A DNA stretch of 40,653 nt from positions 2,617,103 to 2,657,755 of the forward strand of contig BFEA01000118.1 of the NCBI GenBank assembly GCA_003427395.1. The letters are read 5' to 3'. A program made the translations under genes and the position numbers. Every line of letters begins with the position of its first letter. Within the stretch, counting starts at the first letter, position 1. The notes below the pieces were generated by a model, which ran no database searches, had not been told where the DNA came from, and worked only from the letters and a program-made list of their open reading frames with translations. Source of the DNA: Chara braunii (taxonomy: Eukaryota; Streptophyta; Charophyceae; Charales; Characeae). Positions 10,455 to 21,739 of the stretch are shown one piece after another.

Positions 10455-10548
10455 ATGTGGAGTCAAAAAACATTTAAATAAAGTTATCCCCGGTAACTAA
10501 CATGAGCATAAGAAAGTAAAAATAGATAAATAACACATAAATCGAGGC
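10455..10548 (-). pseudogene. nad5: Mitochondrial nad5 fragment
   Basis: The minus strand gives [11 protein letters not shown] and, after a frame shift, [12 protein letters not shown], stop, MFF. This is the '[27 protein letters not shown]' type of block in NADH dehydrogenase subunit 5. The frame shift and stop show that it is a relic. Confidence 0.75.
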
Positions 10549-10554
10549 AAAAAA

Positions 10555-10634
10555 GGATCGTCAGATTGAATAAATATGAAATAGAGTGTCTCGTTTACAT
10601 CGAGAAAACCTGCGGTTCAAGTCCGTTATTACCC
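10555..10634 (+). tRNA. trnV-UAC: tRNA-Val (UAC) relic, mitochondrial type
   Basis: The 3' half is well kept. The anticodon arm TCTCG-TTTACAT-CGAGA gives anticodon TAC, followed by a T-arm (TGCGGTTCAAGTCCG) and an acceptor end TTATTACCC. The 5' half does not fold convincingly, so this is a decayed copy. Confidence 0.6.
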
Positions 10635-10638
10635 AGAT

Positions 10639-10711
10639 GGGAAAATAACTTAGTTGGTTAGATTGTTGGTATGTCACGCTAGAAGTCGCGGGTTCAAATC
10701 CCGTTTTCGTC
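10639..10711 (+). tRNA. trnD-GUC: tRNA-Asp (GUC), mitochondrial type
   Basis: 73 nt with D-arm ACTTAGTTGGTTAGA, an anticodon arm around TATGTCAC (GTC), and T-arm GCGGGTTCAAATCCCG. The acceptor stem GGGAAAA/TTTTCGT has one wobble and one mismatch, so the gene is probably inactive in the nucleus. Confidence 0.75.
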
Positions 10712-10799
10712 AGGGGTATGGCTGAGCGGTTGAAGGCATTGGTTTGCTAAATCATCATACAACAAGATTGTATTATGGGTTCAAATCTCATTTCCTCCG
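10712..10799 (+). tRNA. trnS-GCU: tRNA-Ser (GCU), mitochondrial type
   Basis: About 88 nt with the long variable arm typical of serine tRNAs. The D-arm is TGGCTGAGCGG, the anticodon GCT lies at 10746-10748, and the T-arm TGGGTTCAAATCTCA leads into TTCCTCC. It starts one base after the tRNA-Asp relic. The acceptor stem start differs slightly from the usual GGAGGTA. Confidence 0.8.
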
Positions 10800-10800
10800 T

Positions 10801-12277
10801 TCCGTCGGGGGTCTAATCGTTGGATGCTCCAGTCGATTGGCGCCTCACCTGAAATAGTCCCATATTTTCAACCTTTTTCAACCTATTGAAACCAACAATG
10901 GGCAGGACCATGTTTCCAGCCATTTGTCAACCTCTCCAAATATACTATCTTCGGTCTTCAGGTGTTCGTCATGACGACCTTGCCAAATTGGAATTCTCCA
11001 TGTAGATTTGCTCAGTTTTACTCTCTCCCTCTTTCTCCGGACTTTTGTCTCTTATATCCGGTGCAATTACTGGGGATTTGGGTGTTGCTGGGGTATTTAA
11101 GGGGTGTACATGATTGAAGTACTCCCCATATATCTGAAAGATAAGAACGAAGTTTTGTGAATCAAAATATTTGGACATAGAGTGCGCGTCAGCAGGCGGG
11201 GAAATGTGGTCACACTGAACAAGAAGAGTCCGAGTCCCGGATATGTTGATCAATTATCTTAAGTTCAAAATGGTCCAAAATTAGTTAGATTTAAGGTGTC
11301 GAACAAATAACACTTATTTTGGCTAAATGGTGGCAGCTGGCGACAGTGCTTGCACGAGCGTGTGTCTGGCGCAGTCGCTGCTTGCAGTGAGCGCGCTAGA
11401 CATGTGTGCACGAGTGCTAGAGCCGACACGTGCGCTTTTTGTAGCGAGTGCGCTGAAGCTGGTGCAAAAGTTAGGGTTGGCGCAATGGCGGTGGCTAATG
11501 CGTGCATGGCTATCGACATAGTGTAAATGTCTATCGTGAGAAGTGGTTATAGTGTTTTCGTTGGAGAGACTCGGGGTGATGAAGAAACGAATGTGATGGT
11601 TACTCCTTCACATTCGGCGCTTAGCGTACACATGGGAGGTTGGAGGCGCTTGACTCGGGCTGACATGGCAGAATATCAGACTTGTGGAATCTCTATGAGT
11701 CCCGCATTCACACTCCATTGACGCACCTGTGTTCGGGCACGTGACATTTGGCCTTGGAGGTGTTGGCTTCGTCGACGCCTATGGAGTATTGTGGAGTTAG
11801 CCCTTGGTTTACTGAAGTGCAAATATTACTGAAGGGGTGTGAGGTGGAAGATCATTAGGAAGCCTTTCATATGCATCATCAAGGCATTGCCCGCCATCAA
11901 TATCTTCATCAAGGAACTAATCAGGAGGGGCGCTGATTGTCGTCGGGGAGCACTTGGAGGTCTTCATCAATGGAGCTACTGTCTATTCGGGTGTGGTATT
12001 GTCTCCTTGTCTGTCTTGTTTCTTGCAGTTGCAATCATCTCCATCAGCATCAGAGGGAGTTGTTAGTCATCAGCAAACTGTGTCGTCAACATTTTACACT
12101 TTTATCTTAAACAACCACTACCTTTCCAAGTTGTAGTCCCATTTGGGAAAATGACATCATCCAAAAAGTTCGGGGGTCCGGTGTAGGGTCGGTAGGAAAG
12201 AAAAAAAACCTAAAGAACCCCGCGGACCTTCAATGAGGGAAAAAAAACTTACAACGTGGAATCCAACAACATCGAAG
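10801..12277. other. No gene recognised
   Basis: AT-rich near the left and more GC-rich around 11330-11520, where many 'gtgc' and 'gcgc' words occur. Open frames are short (up to 94 codons) and lack motifs. I see no element ends. Confidence 0.4.
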
Positions 12278-12780
12278 AAGGCCCTCATGGAGGTGAAAGT
12301 CACACCAGTGCTTTGAGGAATGTATCTAGCTCGTACGTGAGGAACGTGATTTTCTTTGATGTTTTTAATTTTGTTTTCTGTTTCGTGCCTTGTCAGTGAG
12401 GCAAGGCGGATTCCACTAGGGGCACCTAGCTGCCTCACTCATGTCATACTCACAACAACACTGTAGCTTTTGCATCAGACCGCGATTGCAGCATAAGGGA
12501 AGTTTCAATTTTCTTTTTTTTTCTTCATTTGTTTTCATGGGGGAAGTCCCTCGTGGAGGTGGACGAGACACCGATGCTTTGAGGAATGTATCTAGCCATC
12601 ATGTGTGGAACATGATTGCTTAGGTTTCCGTTTTTGCTCTTATTGTTTTTGTTTCTTTTTTGTTCTCTGCCAGTGAGGCAGGGCAGATTCCACGAGGGGC
12701 AACTAACTGCCTCACTCACGACATACTCACATTAGCACTCGGGCATTCTGTATCGGACCGCAATCGTAACATAAGGGAAG
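12278..12780. repeat. Tandem duplication, unit about 263 bp
   Basis: Two consecutive copies carry the same blocks in order: 'gctttgaggaatgtatctagc' (about 12310 and 12573), 'agtgaggca.ggc.gattccac.aggggca', 'ctgcctcactca', 'catactcaca' and 'gaccgc.at.g.a.cataaggga'. Substitutions are scattered. There is no conserved open frame across the copies, so this is probably non-coding. Confidence 0.75.
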
Positions 12781-13109
12781 GAGCCAAGAATATAAAGAAA
12801 AGAGATGAAGAAAACGGCGATTACACCCAGCGGACCCAAGTGATGAAGATGATAATGAGAAGCAAAACTAAGTTGTTAAACCACCACTACCTCCGATCTT
12901 GTTTTTGTCGAGCCTGATTTTCGCTGCGCACCAAGTTTTGTCGAGCCTGGGTCCCATCATATTTTCTTTTCTGGTACTCACGGCAACTACATTCGAAAAA
13001 GAGAAGCAAGAAAAAAACCCTTCCCTAACGCCATCGTAGCCATCAGATACGTTATATGAGGTGTTGGTGAGATTGTCCCTTAGCAAGGGCGTCCGTCCTT
13101 CTACAGTTT
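12781..13109. other. No gene recognised
   Basis: A-rich and mixed sequence between the tandem duplication and the LINE fragment. The minus-strand open frame running into it from the LINE is out of frame with the LINE protein. Confidence 0.4.
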
Positions 13110-15415
13110 CATGTACGGTAAGAGGTTGGTTGCATAGGGGGCCCAGTGAGTCTGCAAAAGGTATTTCTTCCCAAGCAATAGGAGACCCAGGTCCCACGGG
13201 ATATGCAGTCATGTGAGGGAGTGGAAGGCCACGTCCCACCATTGCCATAATTGGGTGACCATCGGGCATGCCAACAGGCAGTGCTCCAATGTTGCCCAGG
13301 CCAACGGTGATGACCTGCCACAGTAGCTGCAGATGGGTGACAACAATCCTTTTTGTTCCAGGTTTGTTCGAGAGACCAGCCAATCGGGAGTAGGCAGGCA
13401 GCGGTGGAGGATTTGCCATTGCAGGGCTCTCTGGCTAGTGGGCATAATCTTGGCATACTTAGGCCAGGGTCGGTTGTCCATCATCTGCAGTTCCAGGGGT
13501 GAGTCATGTTCCCATCTCGTGAATAGTGTTTGGTTTATTGTGGAGGTGGAGCGCTAGGCTCTATACCTTCCTTTGACTGTGTAGTCCCAAACATGCATGG
13601 GTTTCCCGCCAAGCCATTCCCATTCTGTTGGGTCGAAGGACAGCATGGCAAGTGTTACTGTGGGTTCATATACAAAGAACCCTTCTTGTGGGTCCCCCAC
13701 CAGAGGCACATGCATCAGTCCCCCCCAATTTTCAGCCTCGTCCAGGTTGTCATTTCTCGTGAGTTTAGAAAATATGGGCCCTAGTTCATGGGGGTCGTAC
13801 GCTTCCAGTGAACACCTGCCATTGCAGTTTCTGTGGACCTTGTTTATGGTCAGCGGTTGGGGGAGGTCTGCATATTTAACGACCCAGTCGTCTGGCCGGA
13901 CCTTCGGGCCAGTTTGGAGAGTAAGCCACTAGGCCAGAGGGAGGGGCTCCATGAGCTTCTGCGTCTTATCCCCCATGTTCATTGTGTGTTTAAGCCTAAG
14001 TTGCATCTGCTCAGCTGTCACCCAATCATTCGTCACGGGGTCCCACAGGTCTCCCACTGTAAAAACTCCCTTTTTTGCCCAGATGAGAGATGGGGAGTTT
14101 TTGGTGAGACTGAGGAGGTTGCCATCTTCGTCCAAGGTATAGGGGTTGCCGAACAGCGGTTGCCTCCATATATCTTGCTATCTGTTTGGGGTTGGTTTTT
14201 GCCGCGGGCCACGTTTCCTCCAAAATTTGAGCATATAGGGCTAGAGGGGGTTTAGGAGCAGGTCCAGCTTGGCTGCTTGGCAATGCCGCGAGTCGTTCCC
14301 CTGCCTTTGTTTTGAGGGGGAGGGTATTGTCTAGTGTTCATTGGTTAGCCATGGGAGCGAATGTTGTGTGTTGGTTGCTGATGATTTCGGGGCCAGGGTG
14401 ACAGTCTGTAGACGGGTCAACTATGCCCATGGAATGCGATTTCCAATCAGCAACCTGATTAGGATTTTGAAAATCAAGGCCTCACTCTCCCTCTCCGGAT
14501 CCAGTATCCCCAGACCTCCCTTGGGTCCCGACTGCGTGAGAACGTCTCAGCTCACGCGTTTGCACACACCCCTGGGTTTTGACACTGTTTTTCCAGGTGG
14601 TAAGTGCTTTCCTTAGTCTGGCAAATTGTTGCTTCTTTAGTGGTTAGACGACAAGTTTGTACCAAATGGCCGCCAGGACAGCATTGTTTATTGCTAACTT
14701 GCTAAGGTCCTTCCCACTATTGAGGTGCACAGACCCTCCCATTGAGTCAGTCCGTCTATTGCCATGTTGACAAGCATGTCTTTATGGTCTGGTGGGGGGC
14801 CAAGTGCCGTTAGCCTCACCCCCAATATTTTGATGCCATCTTCCTTGGGTGCCCATGCTACGGCCGGTCCATGTGGTGGCGATTCCCCTAACGGGTGGAG
14901 CCACCAGCCCTCCGTCTTCAAGCCCCGTTGACCTTCATATCTGCCGCCAGCGAGAAGAGGTGTATAACATGTGTAAGAACCCGTATGGTGTCCTCGTCTG
15001 CTTCGATAAGAACTGAGAGGTCGTCTGCGAACAGTGATGTCACTGGGACGAGATAGTCGGGGATTTCCGGGATGGATATTTTGCTGATTTTGGGGTGGGA
15101 TCTGGTCATCGAGGCGAGGGCCTCCATATATGATCACAAACAATAGGGGCGTGATCGGATCACCCTGGCGCACCGACCGCTGGAGATGTATCGGTGGCGA
15201 GAGGTGGTCATTGAGCATGATGTTAGTGGTGGTTGTCCTGTGGAGGAGCTGCACCCAATGACAAAAGGTCAGACCGAAATTCATCCGGACTAGGTACATG
15301 TCCAAGAATCTCAATTGGCGTGGTCGTATGCCTTCTCGAAGTTTGTGAACATGATGCCCGCTGGAGCCTTTCGCTGCCTGACGTATTTAATAGTTTCGTT
15401 AACTAACAAGATATA
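13110..15415 (-). pseudogene. LINE ORF2 fragment, family A: reverse transcriptase to zinc-finger end
   Basis: Reading leftwards on the minus strand, homology to the LINE at 36-39 kb begins inside the reverse transcriptase (ILLVNETIKY, NFEKAYDHAN). It continues through LNDHLSPPI.LQRSVRQGDPITPLLFVI and the catalytic FADD at 15020-15031. Further on are KKGVFTVGDLWDPV and a zf-RVT block (LQWQILHRCLPTPDWL, CSYCG, LEHCLLACPMV.QLWQWW at 13209-13484). There are several frameshifts. The endonuclease half is absent, which is usual 5' truncation. LINE ORF2 cuts the target and copies its RNA in place. Confidence 0.88.
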
Positions 15416-16693
15416 GCGCAACATGACCCACGGATGGCAGGGCTCGCTCAACAGGAATCGCACAAGCTTGGGGAGATGGCAGCTGTATCGGTGACCCATG
15501 ACCCGCTGACTTGAGCATTGGCGCCCCCCGGCCAGGCATGCGCCGAAGTGGGTTCATCCACGTGGCAAGTGACCAGTGCGCTGATGCAAGCGCGGCATTC
15601 GAAGCGAAGATACAAAGATATACCAGCGACAAGCTAAAAACCAGAGACACGCCAACGACAAATGATCTGACGGGCAAGATCGACTAAGATGGTGAAAGAG
15701 AAAAGTGAAGACGTTCTGCCAATTACGACTGCGGAAGGACAATGATGCAACAAAGGGACGATCAGAGGCGGGACGGTGAGTGTTGACGAGACGAACAGTG
15801 AAGGGCTGATAGGGTGGTGTCAGGTCAAGTGCGGTTGAGGAAGGATGGCGACATAACACTCGCGACGAAGTGGCATGATGGATAGGTGAGTGTTGCAAAA
15901 GTAGTGTGTGGTGACCGTTACTTACAAGACATTGAGAGGACTGCAGAGATGAGGACAACGAAAGGATGGGCTATTGATGAAAGTGAGGAGAATAAATGCA
16001 AACATAGCAAGTGGGGATAAGATCAGGAGGTGGTCGCGCCATGTGGCGGCTCGAGAGGAGAGTGGCTATGTGAGAGGGGCAACAACAAAAGAAGTGGAGA
16101 GAGGTGAAGGCTAGGCGCAGACGCTGGTGAAGAAGAAGTCCAGAAGAATTGACACGCCCAGGGTGGTAAAATCCTCTGCCATCGACCCCCGCCTCGCTGA
16201 CCCCTGTCCCCCCACTTCCTCAACCCGATTTCCCTGGCCTTCCTCGACCCTATCCCGCCTAACCATTCATCATCGCTGCTCCCCGATGCTCCTTTTCTCT
16301 TGCCACCACTTTCCCCGCCCACAACCGTAGAAACTTGTGTGGCCTCCGATCCCCCCTACCCGTTTATCATTGCTGCTCCATAATGCTTTGTTTTTCCCCT
16401 GGCCAGTTCCGTCCCCCACAACCATAGAAAGTGACCCCCCCCTTCACAATCTCTCAAAGGACGGACGACGCCGGATCGGCCAATCCACACATACGGTCGT
16501 GCAACGGAAGGCACCAACCACTGTAACAATAGAATTGCCATCAGCCACATAGTCCCATCACTCAAGACGCTATCACAGAGAAAGACCACATAATCCCGTC
16601 ACTTGGGATGCCATTATAGAAAAGGACCGCTATTCTGAGTCTGTCGGATACATGTACATGGCTGCATGACTGATTAAAATTTTAGAACGACCA
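15416..16693. other. No gene recognised; short direct repeats
   Basis: This stretch lies upstream of the plus-strand ORF1. Two degenerate direct repeats are visible. 16257-16344 resembles 16350-16435 (catcatcgctgctcc..., acaaccgtagaaa), and ccacatagtccc...gaaagacc at 16548 recurs about 42 bp later. They could be part of a LINE 5' UTR, which often has repeated units, but that is inference. Confidence 0.45.
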
Positions 16694-18490
16694 TTGCCTG
16701 CCGGAAGAGGTGCGACTGACGATGCAACAAAGAATCTAACCATCGGCCATGTACAAAGGACAATGACACATCCAGTTGTGACTGACTTGCAACAGGGGGA
16801 CATGACAAAGACCTCCATCTTCCCCTCCTCCACACCTGCCCAGCAAAAGCAACCAATTAAATGTGACAAGACAGGCAATATGACCCCTGCTGCACGGATA
16901 GGGGTCACGGGGCCGACGGGAAAGGTCCCCATGGCAAGCACACAAGCCCCGAGCTCAGGGGTCAGGACCAGAATTGTGGAAGCAAATACACCTCCCCCGA
17001 CTGACGAGGCAGAGGGGAACAAGCAGGCAGACAACACGACAACGAAGCAAGGTGGAGCGAGGGAAACATGGAAGGATAAATTGGAAACCTCAGGGCAGCC
17101 CTCTGCAGACATCCCCTCCACCTTGGTAAGCAGGAACACAACACCGCCCCAACTGCTAAAAGTTGTTTCAGCCCCGACGCAATCCGAAACACATAGATCA
17201 TCCACCCTTGATTTTATGGCCCCATTCGAGAGCCACTTCATCCAGCAACTGTACGTGGAGCCCGAAAGAAAATTCAAAGTCAAAGACAAATACATATATC
17301 CCCATTCAGTTTTCCCGGCTCAAGTCAGGGTCACTTAGTATATGATCAAAGCACAAAGCGATGCACTTTCGATTTCAGCCCATGCAGATGCGGCTGACCA
17401 TTAACGACGAGATCAAATGGATCACTGATAAGCTCGCTTCTATTAAACTTGACAGACGGCTGGTCCATGACCACTTCCTGATTGACGTGGATAACCTGAA
17501 TTGCATCACTGTGGTTGCCTTGTATTTCACTGATAAGCACCTCCTCCTCAAAAGTAGGTCCATACTGTTCAAAGGGAAGTCAGTACAAGTGGTACCATGG
17601 TCCCCAACCAACTTGGGATCCAGTGATGAGCGAAGGGAGTATCTTATGAAATCCAACTAATAGGTCGAGTTCAGGTTCGTGCCTCTTGGTGTGTAGGGGG
17701 CGATCCTCACAGATCTAGAGAACACTGGCCACATCAAGGGATATATTATAGACCTACCACAATTTCTGGGGCAAACGGGATAACTCCCTATTGGTGGCAG
17801 TGGAGTGGGACGAGACATACCCATTCCCCCTCAATGAAGAATGGAGATACTCCCAAGGCGGCAAAGAGTTCTCGTTCTCGGTTAGCCACACGCAAGACCC
17901 GTCACGGTGGTGCTACGCTTGCAAATGAAGAGGTCACATGTGCTATGATGACCTCTGCCCGACCAACAAGAAAAAAAGGATCAAGGGTCTAGTGGTCCCC
18001 CACCCCACGGACGAGGAGAGGTGGTGTACGGAAGAGGAGCTCCAAGGTTGGACCTTCAGAGCATATGCAGATGGGAGCATCAAACCATGGGAGATGGTGC
18101 ACCACTGGGGATGGACACAGGGCAATGCCCTCACAACCGACCTGGCCAACAAGCTTGCTCAACTGACTCGAGTAAAACCCCGGCCCCGGAGGAGACGGTG
18201 CAGGTTCACCAACCACCACGGCCACACACGATGAAGCCACCTCAACAACACAAAGTTGAACTTGAAAAGCAACAGCCACTCCGGGGGGCGGAGATCACTC
18301 AATTGACCAGTGAACAGCTCCTGAAAGGAGCCACGTCAACCCTGGTGATGTCATATGGACAACACAGGCTGGCGACCAAAGACATATTTTTGTGCTATGA
18401 CCACTCGTCAACAGACGACCTACGCTGGCTGGAACAGGAAGCCCTCAAAGATCTCCAATTGCTGAAGATCAAATCTGGTGACCTCTAGTC
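16694..18490 (+). pseudogene. LINE ORF1 (DUF4283-like plus zinc knuckle)
   Basis: A first open frame (16694-17338) is Pro/Thr/Gln-rich and low in structure. A second (17361-17660) holds TINDEIKWITDKLASIKL and a beta-alpha block ending FKGKSVQVVPWSPTN, like the DUF4283 RNA-binding domain of plant LINE ORF1. Further on come FPLNEEWRYSQGGKEF and a zinc knuckle (CYACK, stop, RGH, with Cys at +2 and +7 after His; 17911-17958), then a basic stretch KKKR. Stops and frame shifts break it. ORF1 proteins coat the LINE RNA. The C-terminal frame (18021-18488) ends exactly at the junction with the minus-strand ORF2 half. Confidence 0.75.
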
Positions 18491-19990
18491 GGCAGATGAT
18501 ATCAGAGCCTTCCTAATCAAGTTAGTAAGAAATGCCAGGAAAACTTCAATTTCCGCCATGCGTTGTGTTGTGGTCAGATTTCCACATTCTGTTCTAAACA
18601 GGGTCTGGTAGAAATCCCTAGCTATTTTTGTACAGGTTGTTGTGGATGTGTGTAAGGGTCCTTGATTGCATTTAGGATCTTCCAAGGCTTCAATTATTGT
18701 CCTTCCTGACTTGGCCTTGGCCTTTGCAAAGAATTTTGCATCCATAGCACCTTCTGTGTTGTGTCTAGAGAGTTTCCCACGGATTCTGGCTCCCTTCCAT
18801 CGGTGTTCCATGTAGCCTAGGAGGTGAGCTTCCAGAGCCTGAATGGTGTTAGCAATTCCAGTTGGTTGCTCAATGTCTTCTGTGTCGTCTTCCTATTGTT
18901 GCAGTAGTTGAAGTTGATATTGTAGCTTCACCTCTTCAGCGTGGCGTTGCTTCGTGAGGAGTTTAGAGTATTCATTGCACTTGCGGCCTAGAAACTTTAG
19001 GCCGTTCTTGAACCATACTATGGGGTTACTGATCTGGTCCCTCTGATCCTGCCAGAAGGACCAAACTTCCTTGAGGTAGATTTTGAAAGGATTGATGGTT
19101 AAGAGAGATGTATTGAGTTTATTAAAAACCCTGCCCTGGTCTCGTTTCTTCCCAAAGGCAAATATAGCAATTCACATTGCATGGTCCAGGCCTGAGTATG
19201 GGCTTCGAGGGAATATCTCTACTATTTGAAGAGCCCCTTGTATCTCCTCTAAGGCTAGGATCAGGTCAATACGGGATTTCGAAGTTTTGTCCTTATTGTT
19301 TCTACAAAAACACGTGAACCGTCGGTCAGTGGGGAATTGTCTTCTAAAGGTATCAAAGAGGTTAAGAGATTGAATCAGTTCTGCAATGCTTCTTTCTTCT
19401 TTTTGCACGTATGTTGGGCAATGTGTGGGGATCCACAATTTATCCAGCCAATGATCCAGGGCGGCATTAAAATCGCCCACTAAGATCGTTGGGATGCCTA
19501 CCGGTAGCTTGTCTTTTAGGGATTCCAAGAACCTTTGGCGTACTGTTGGTTCATTCGGAGCGTACACATTTAGTATACTTACTACTTCTTGCCCCAACAT
19601 TATCAGTATTAGGCCAGTAAGCAAACCCACCTGCCTTCTTCCTGGTCTGCTGACCAGTTTAACATTTCTAGCCACGTGCTAGGGGGGAGCCAAATCGCCA
19701 CTCCTCACTGCCTGGCCTGGGGGCATGGGCCCTATAGGCCTGGTGTGGCCAGATTTCTTTATGTATATGGTTGTGTCCGGACTGTCCAAGAGATTTGTTT
19801 CCTGCAGGCATACGACGTCTGGCCAATCTCTCCCATCTACCCCTTTTAGTTGGTCCATGATTGCTTGTCTTTTAGGTAGCTTTGCCGAGACCAGTCCATT
19901 TACGTTTAGAGTGCGTAGGTCTAGGTCGGCTTGTCGTTTGCTGAGTTTTAAAGCCCTGTCCCTACCATACAACGCATCCACAACATTCAT
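18485..19990 (-). pseudogene. LINE ORF2 N-terminal half: APE-type endonuclease and linker
   Basis: One minus-strand frame runs the whole length with only three internal stops (near 19677, 19170 and 18894). It carries the full set of exonuclease-endonuclease-phosphatase motifs: LNVNG, CLQET, VYAPNE, VGDFNAALD, SRIDLILA and GLDHAM. These hold the residues that bind metal and cut DNA at the target site. A helical linker follows (KFFAKAKAKSGRTI, TKIARDFYQTLF). The homology ends at LISSAD, just where reverse transcriptase should begin, against the ORF1 on the other strand. Decay is light, so it is younger than family A. Confidence 0.88.
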
Positions 19991-21739
19991 TTTTATGTTT
20001 GGTTCTCACCTATTATTTGTGTTGTTGTTTTTTTTTAAATAGGAAACCACTTTTCAGTGTCGTGCCATAACCGCTTTCGTCATCGCTACTTTTTTCTTTG
20101 CTTCGCGCGCACGTAACGTCAGTTCACGTCCAGATTCAGCCTATCTCCTTCTTTCGCTGCCTTCATGCACCCGCTCGTGCCCAACTGCATGCTAACCCAG
20201 ACACCGCGGCCAGTGTCGATTGATATAGGCCGAGGAACGGTGGTCACAAAAGTCAGAATCCGCTAAGGAGTACTTGCAACAACCCTCCTACCCGACACCG
20301 TCCGCCCCGAATAACAGATAGGGCTGAGGCTCCCGGCCTATACTTCACCCCGCAAGACAACTCTGGCTCTCCAAGGAGTCAGAGGGCCCGGCCCCTTACT
20401 GCAAGGCCTAGGCGCGGGCCCAGGTGAACGGCCCGGTGCAGATCTCGGTGGTAGTTACAACCCGAATAGCCATGGGACAACCTGTTGGTCTGTGCTAAAG
20501 TATAATCCGCCGTCCCACGGGCCCCATAATGTGCTCCCACGTATGCCTCTTGCGGCAACCGGCGGCTGGCGGAGGGGGCACCTACAAAAGCCTCTGCTCT
20601 CCCACCTCATGCCCTAGCTTCTCCACCGGCTCGCATGCACGTTGACTCGTTCGGTCTGCGCCTCAAGACGGTGGGCTAAAGGATTCTCGCCAGCATTCAA
20701 ACATGCGGGGTTTGTTTCGCTCGTACCCTGAACACATGGGAAACCAGTTTCCACGCTCAACTTAACTGTTAACTAAACGAAAAATAACAATCCATAAATA
20801 GAAATAAAATAATCATCACAAAATCAAAACAACACACGTACGGCGGTAGGAAGAACAGGAGAATGGGGTTTACCAGTACTGCCCTGGTCCCGCTGCGCAA
20901 CCCTGTGGACCGCGAAATCGTGGGGATAGCCTCGCCGGACCCTCAACCTGTTGGTTTCCCTCTCTCCGCTCCAACATCCCTGCGCCGTCGTCCGTTGGCA
21001 TCAGTCCCTAAATCTCCCTGATGAAATTTTGACACCGTAAGGTCCGTAACCAAATGCATTAGGCCCAAGATTGGGTCTAGTATTGACAGACACCTGCATA
21101 GACGGATACTGCGCAACGCGCAAATCTACTAAAATGTTCTGAAGCCGCATTGTCGTTGATGTCGTCCTCCGCATGTACACACAAGTCACAAGCAAGCGCA
21201 CCAATCAAAAGACGAAATCCTTTTAATCCTAGCTTAATCATAAATAAAAATTTGGCCAACAACTACGTCGGCCACACCTATCATCAATAAGCAGAGAGAT
21301 CCCGCGCGCCTTAAACCTGCGCGCCAACACACTCTCTACTTCAGTTAGACTTTCAATCAACGTAAGCTATAAACGCAGCTATGCCTCGCACAATATATTT
21401 AAACTTTAAACCAAACTTACTTTCTGTCGTTTGCGAAAAAAAAGGGCGGATACCCTTGTAAGGGTATTCGCACCGACAACGGGTCCAAGCATAACTCTGG
21501 GATAAGAAGCTCCGGATGATAGGCTTTCCGACCTTCCATTGAGGAAACAAATGGTACTTTGATACGATAAAGGTGAGAAAGAGGAAACATAGTCACCGTA
21601 TCCAAAGGGCATGGTGTCAAGAAGTGATCTCTATCTACCTTATGAGCTAAGTAAGGCTCCGGTAACTCAATTTGCTTTTGCATATGTTTTTTAATATGTT
21701 CTCAAATGGGACGCTGGGTCCGGTTCCGAGCACGAAAAA
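19991..21739. other. No gene recognised
   Basis: 20090-21000 is noticeably GC-rich, with many CG dinucleotides and no long open frame. 21000-21740 is more AT-rich. If the two flanking ORF2 halves belong to one permuted element, this should contain its 3' and 5' untranslated parts, but I see no poly-A junction that proves it. Confidence 0.4.

Larger units (their letters stand above)
9720..10800. mobile_element. Organelle-DNA mosaic inserted in the nucleus (NUMT plus NUPT)
   Basis: Within about 1.1 kb lie a plastid psaB piece, mitochondrial nad6, cox1 and nad5 pieces (all minus strand), and mitochondrial tRNA-Val, Asp and Ser relics (plus strand). Each piece is under 350 bp and they abut with little spacer. 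In both organelle genomes these genes are long, so the pieces must have been broken and joined. Joining of fragments by end-joining repair on transfer to the nucleus is the usual explanation. Confidence 0.8.

Noticed and set aside
10639-10799. Functional nuclear tRNA genes
   Set aside because: The tRNAs are of mitochondrial type, have damaged acceptor stems, and sit in a block with broken organelle gene pieces.
12868-13419. 183-codon minus-strand frame
   Set aside because: It is a shadow frame of the LINE zf-RVT region. The true zinc-finger motif is in the frame at 13209-13484.
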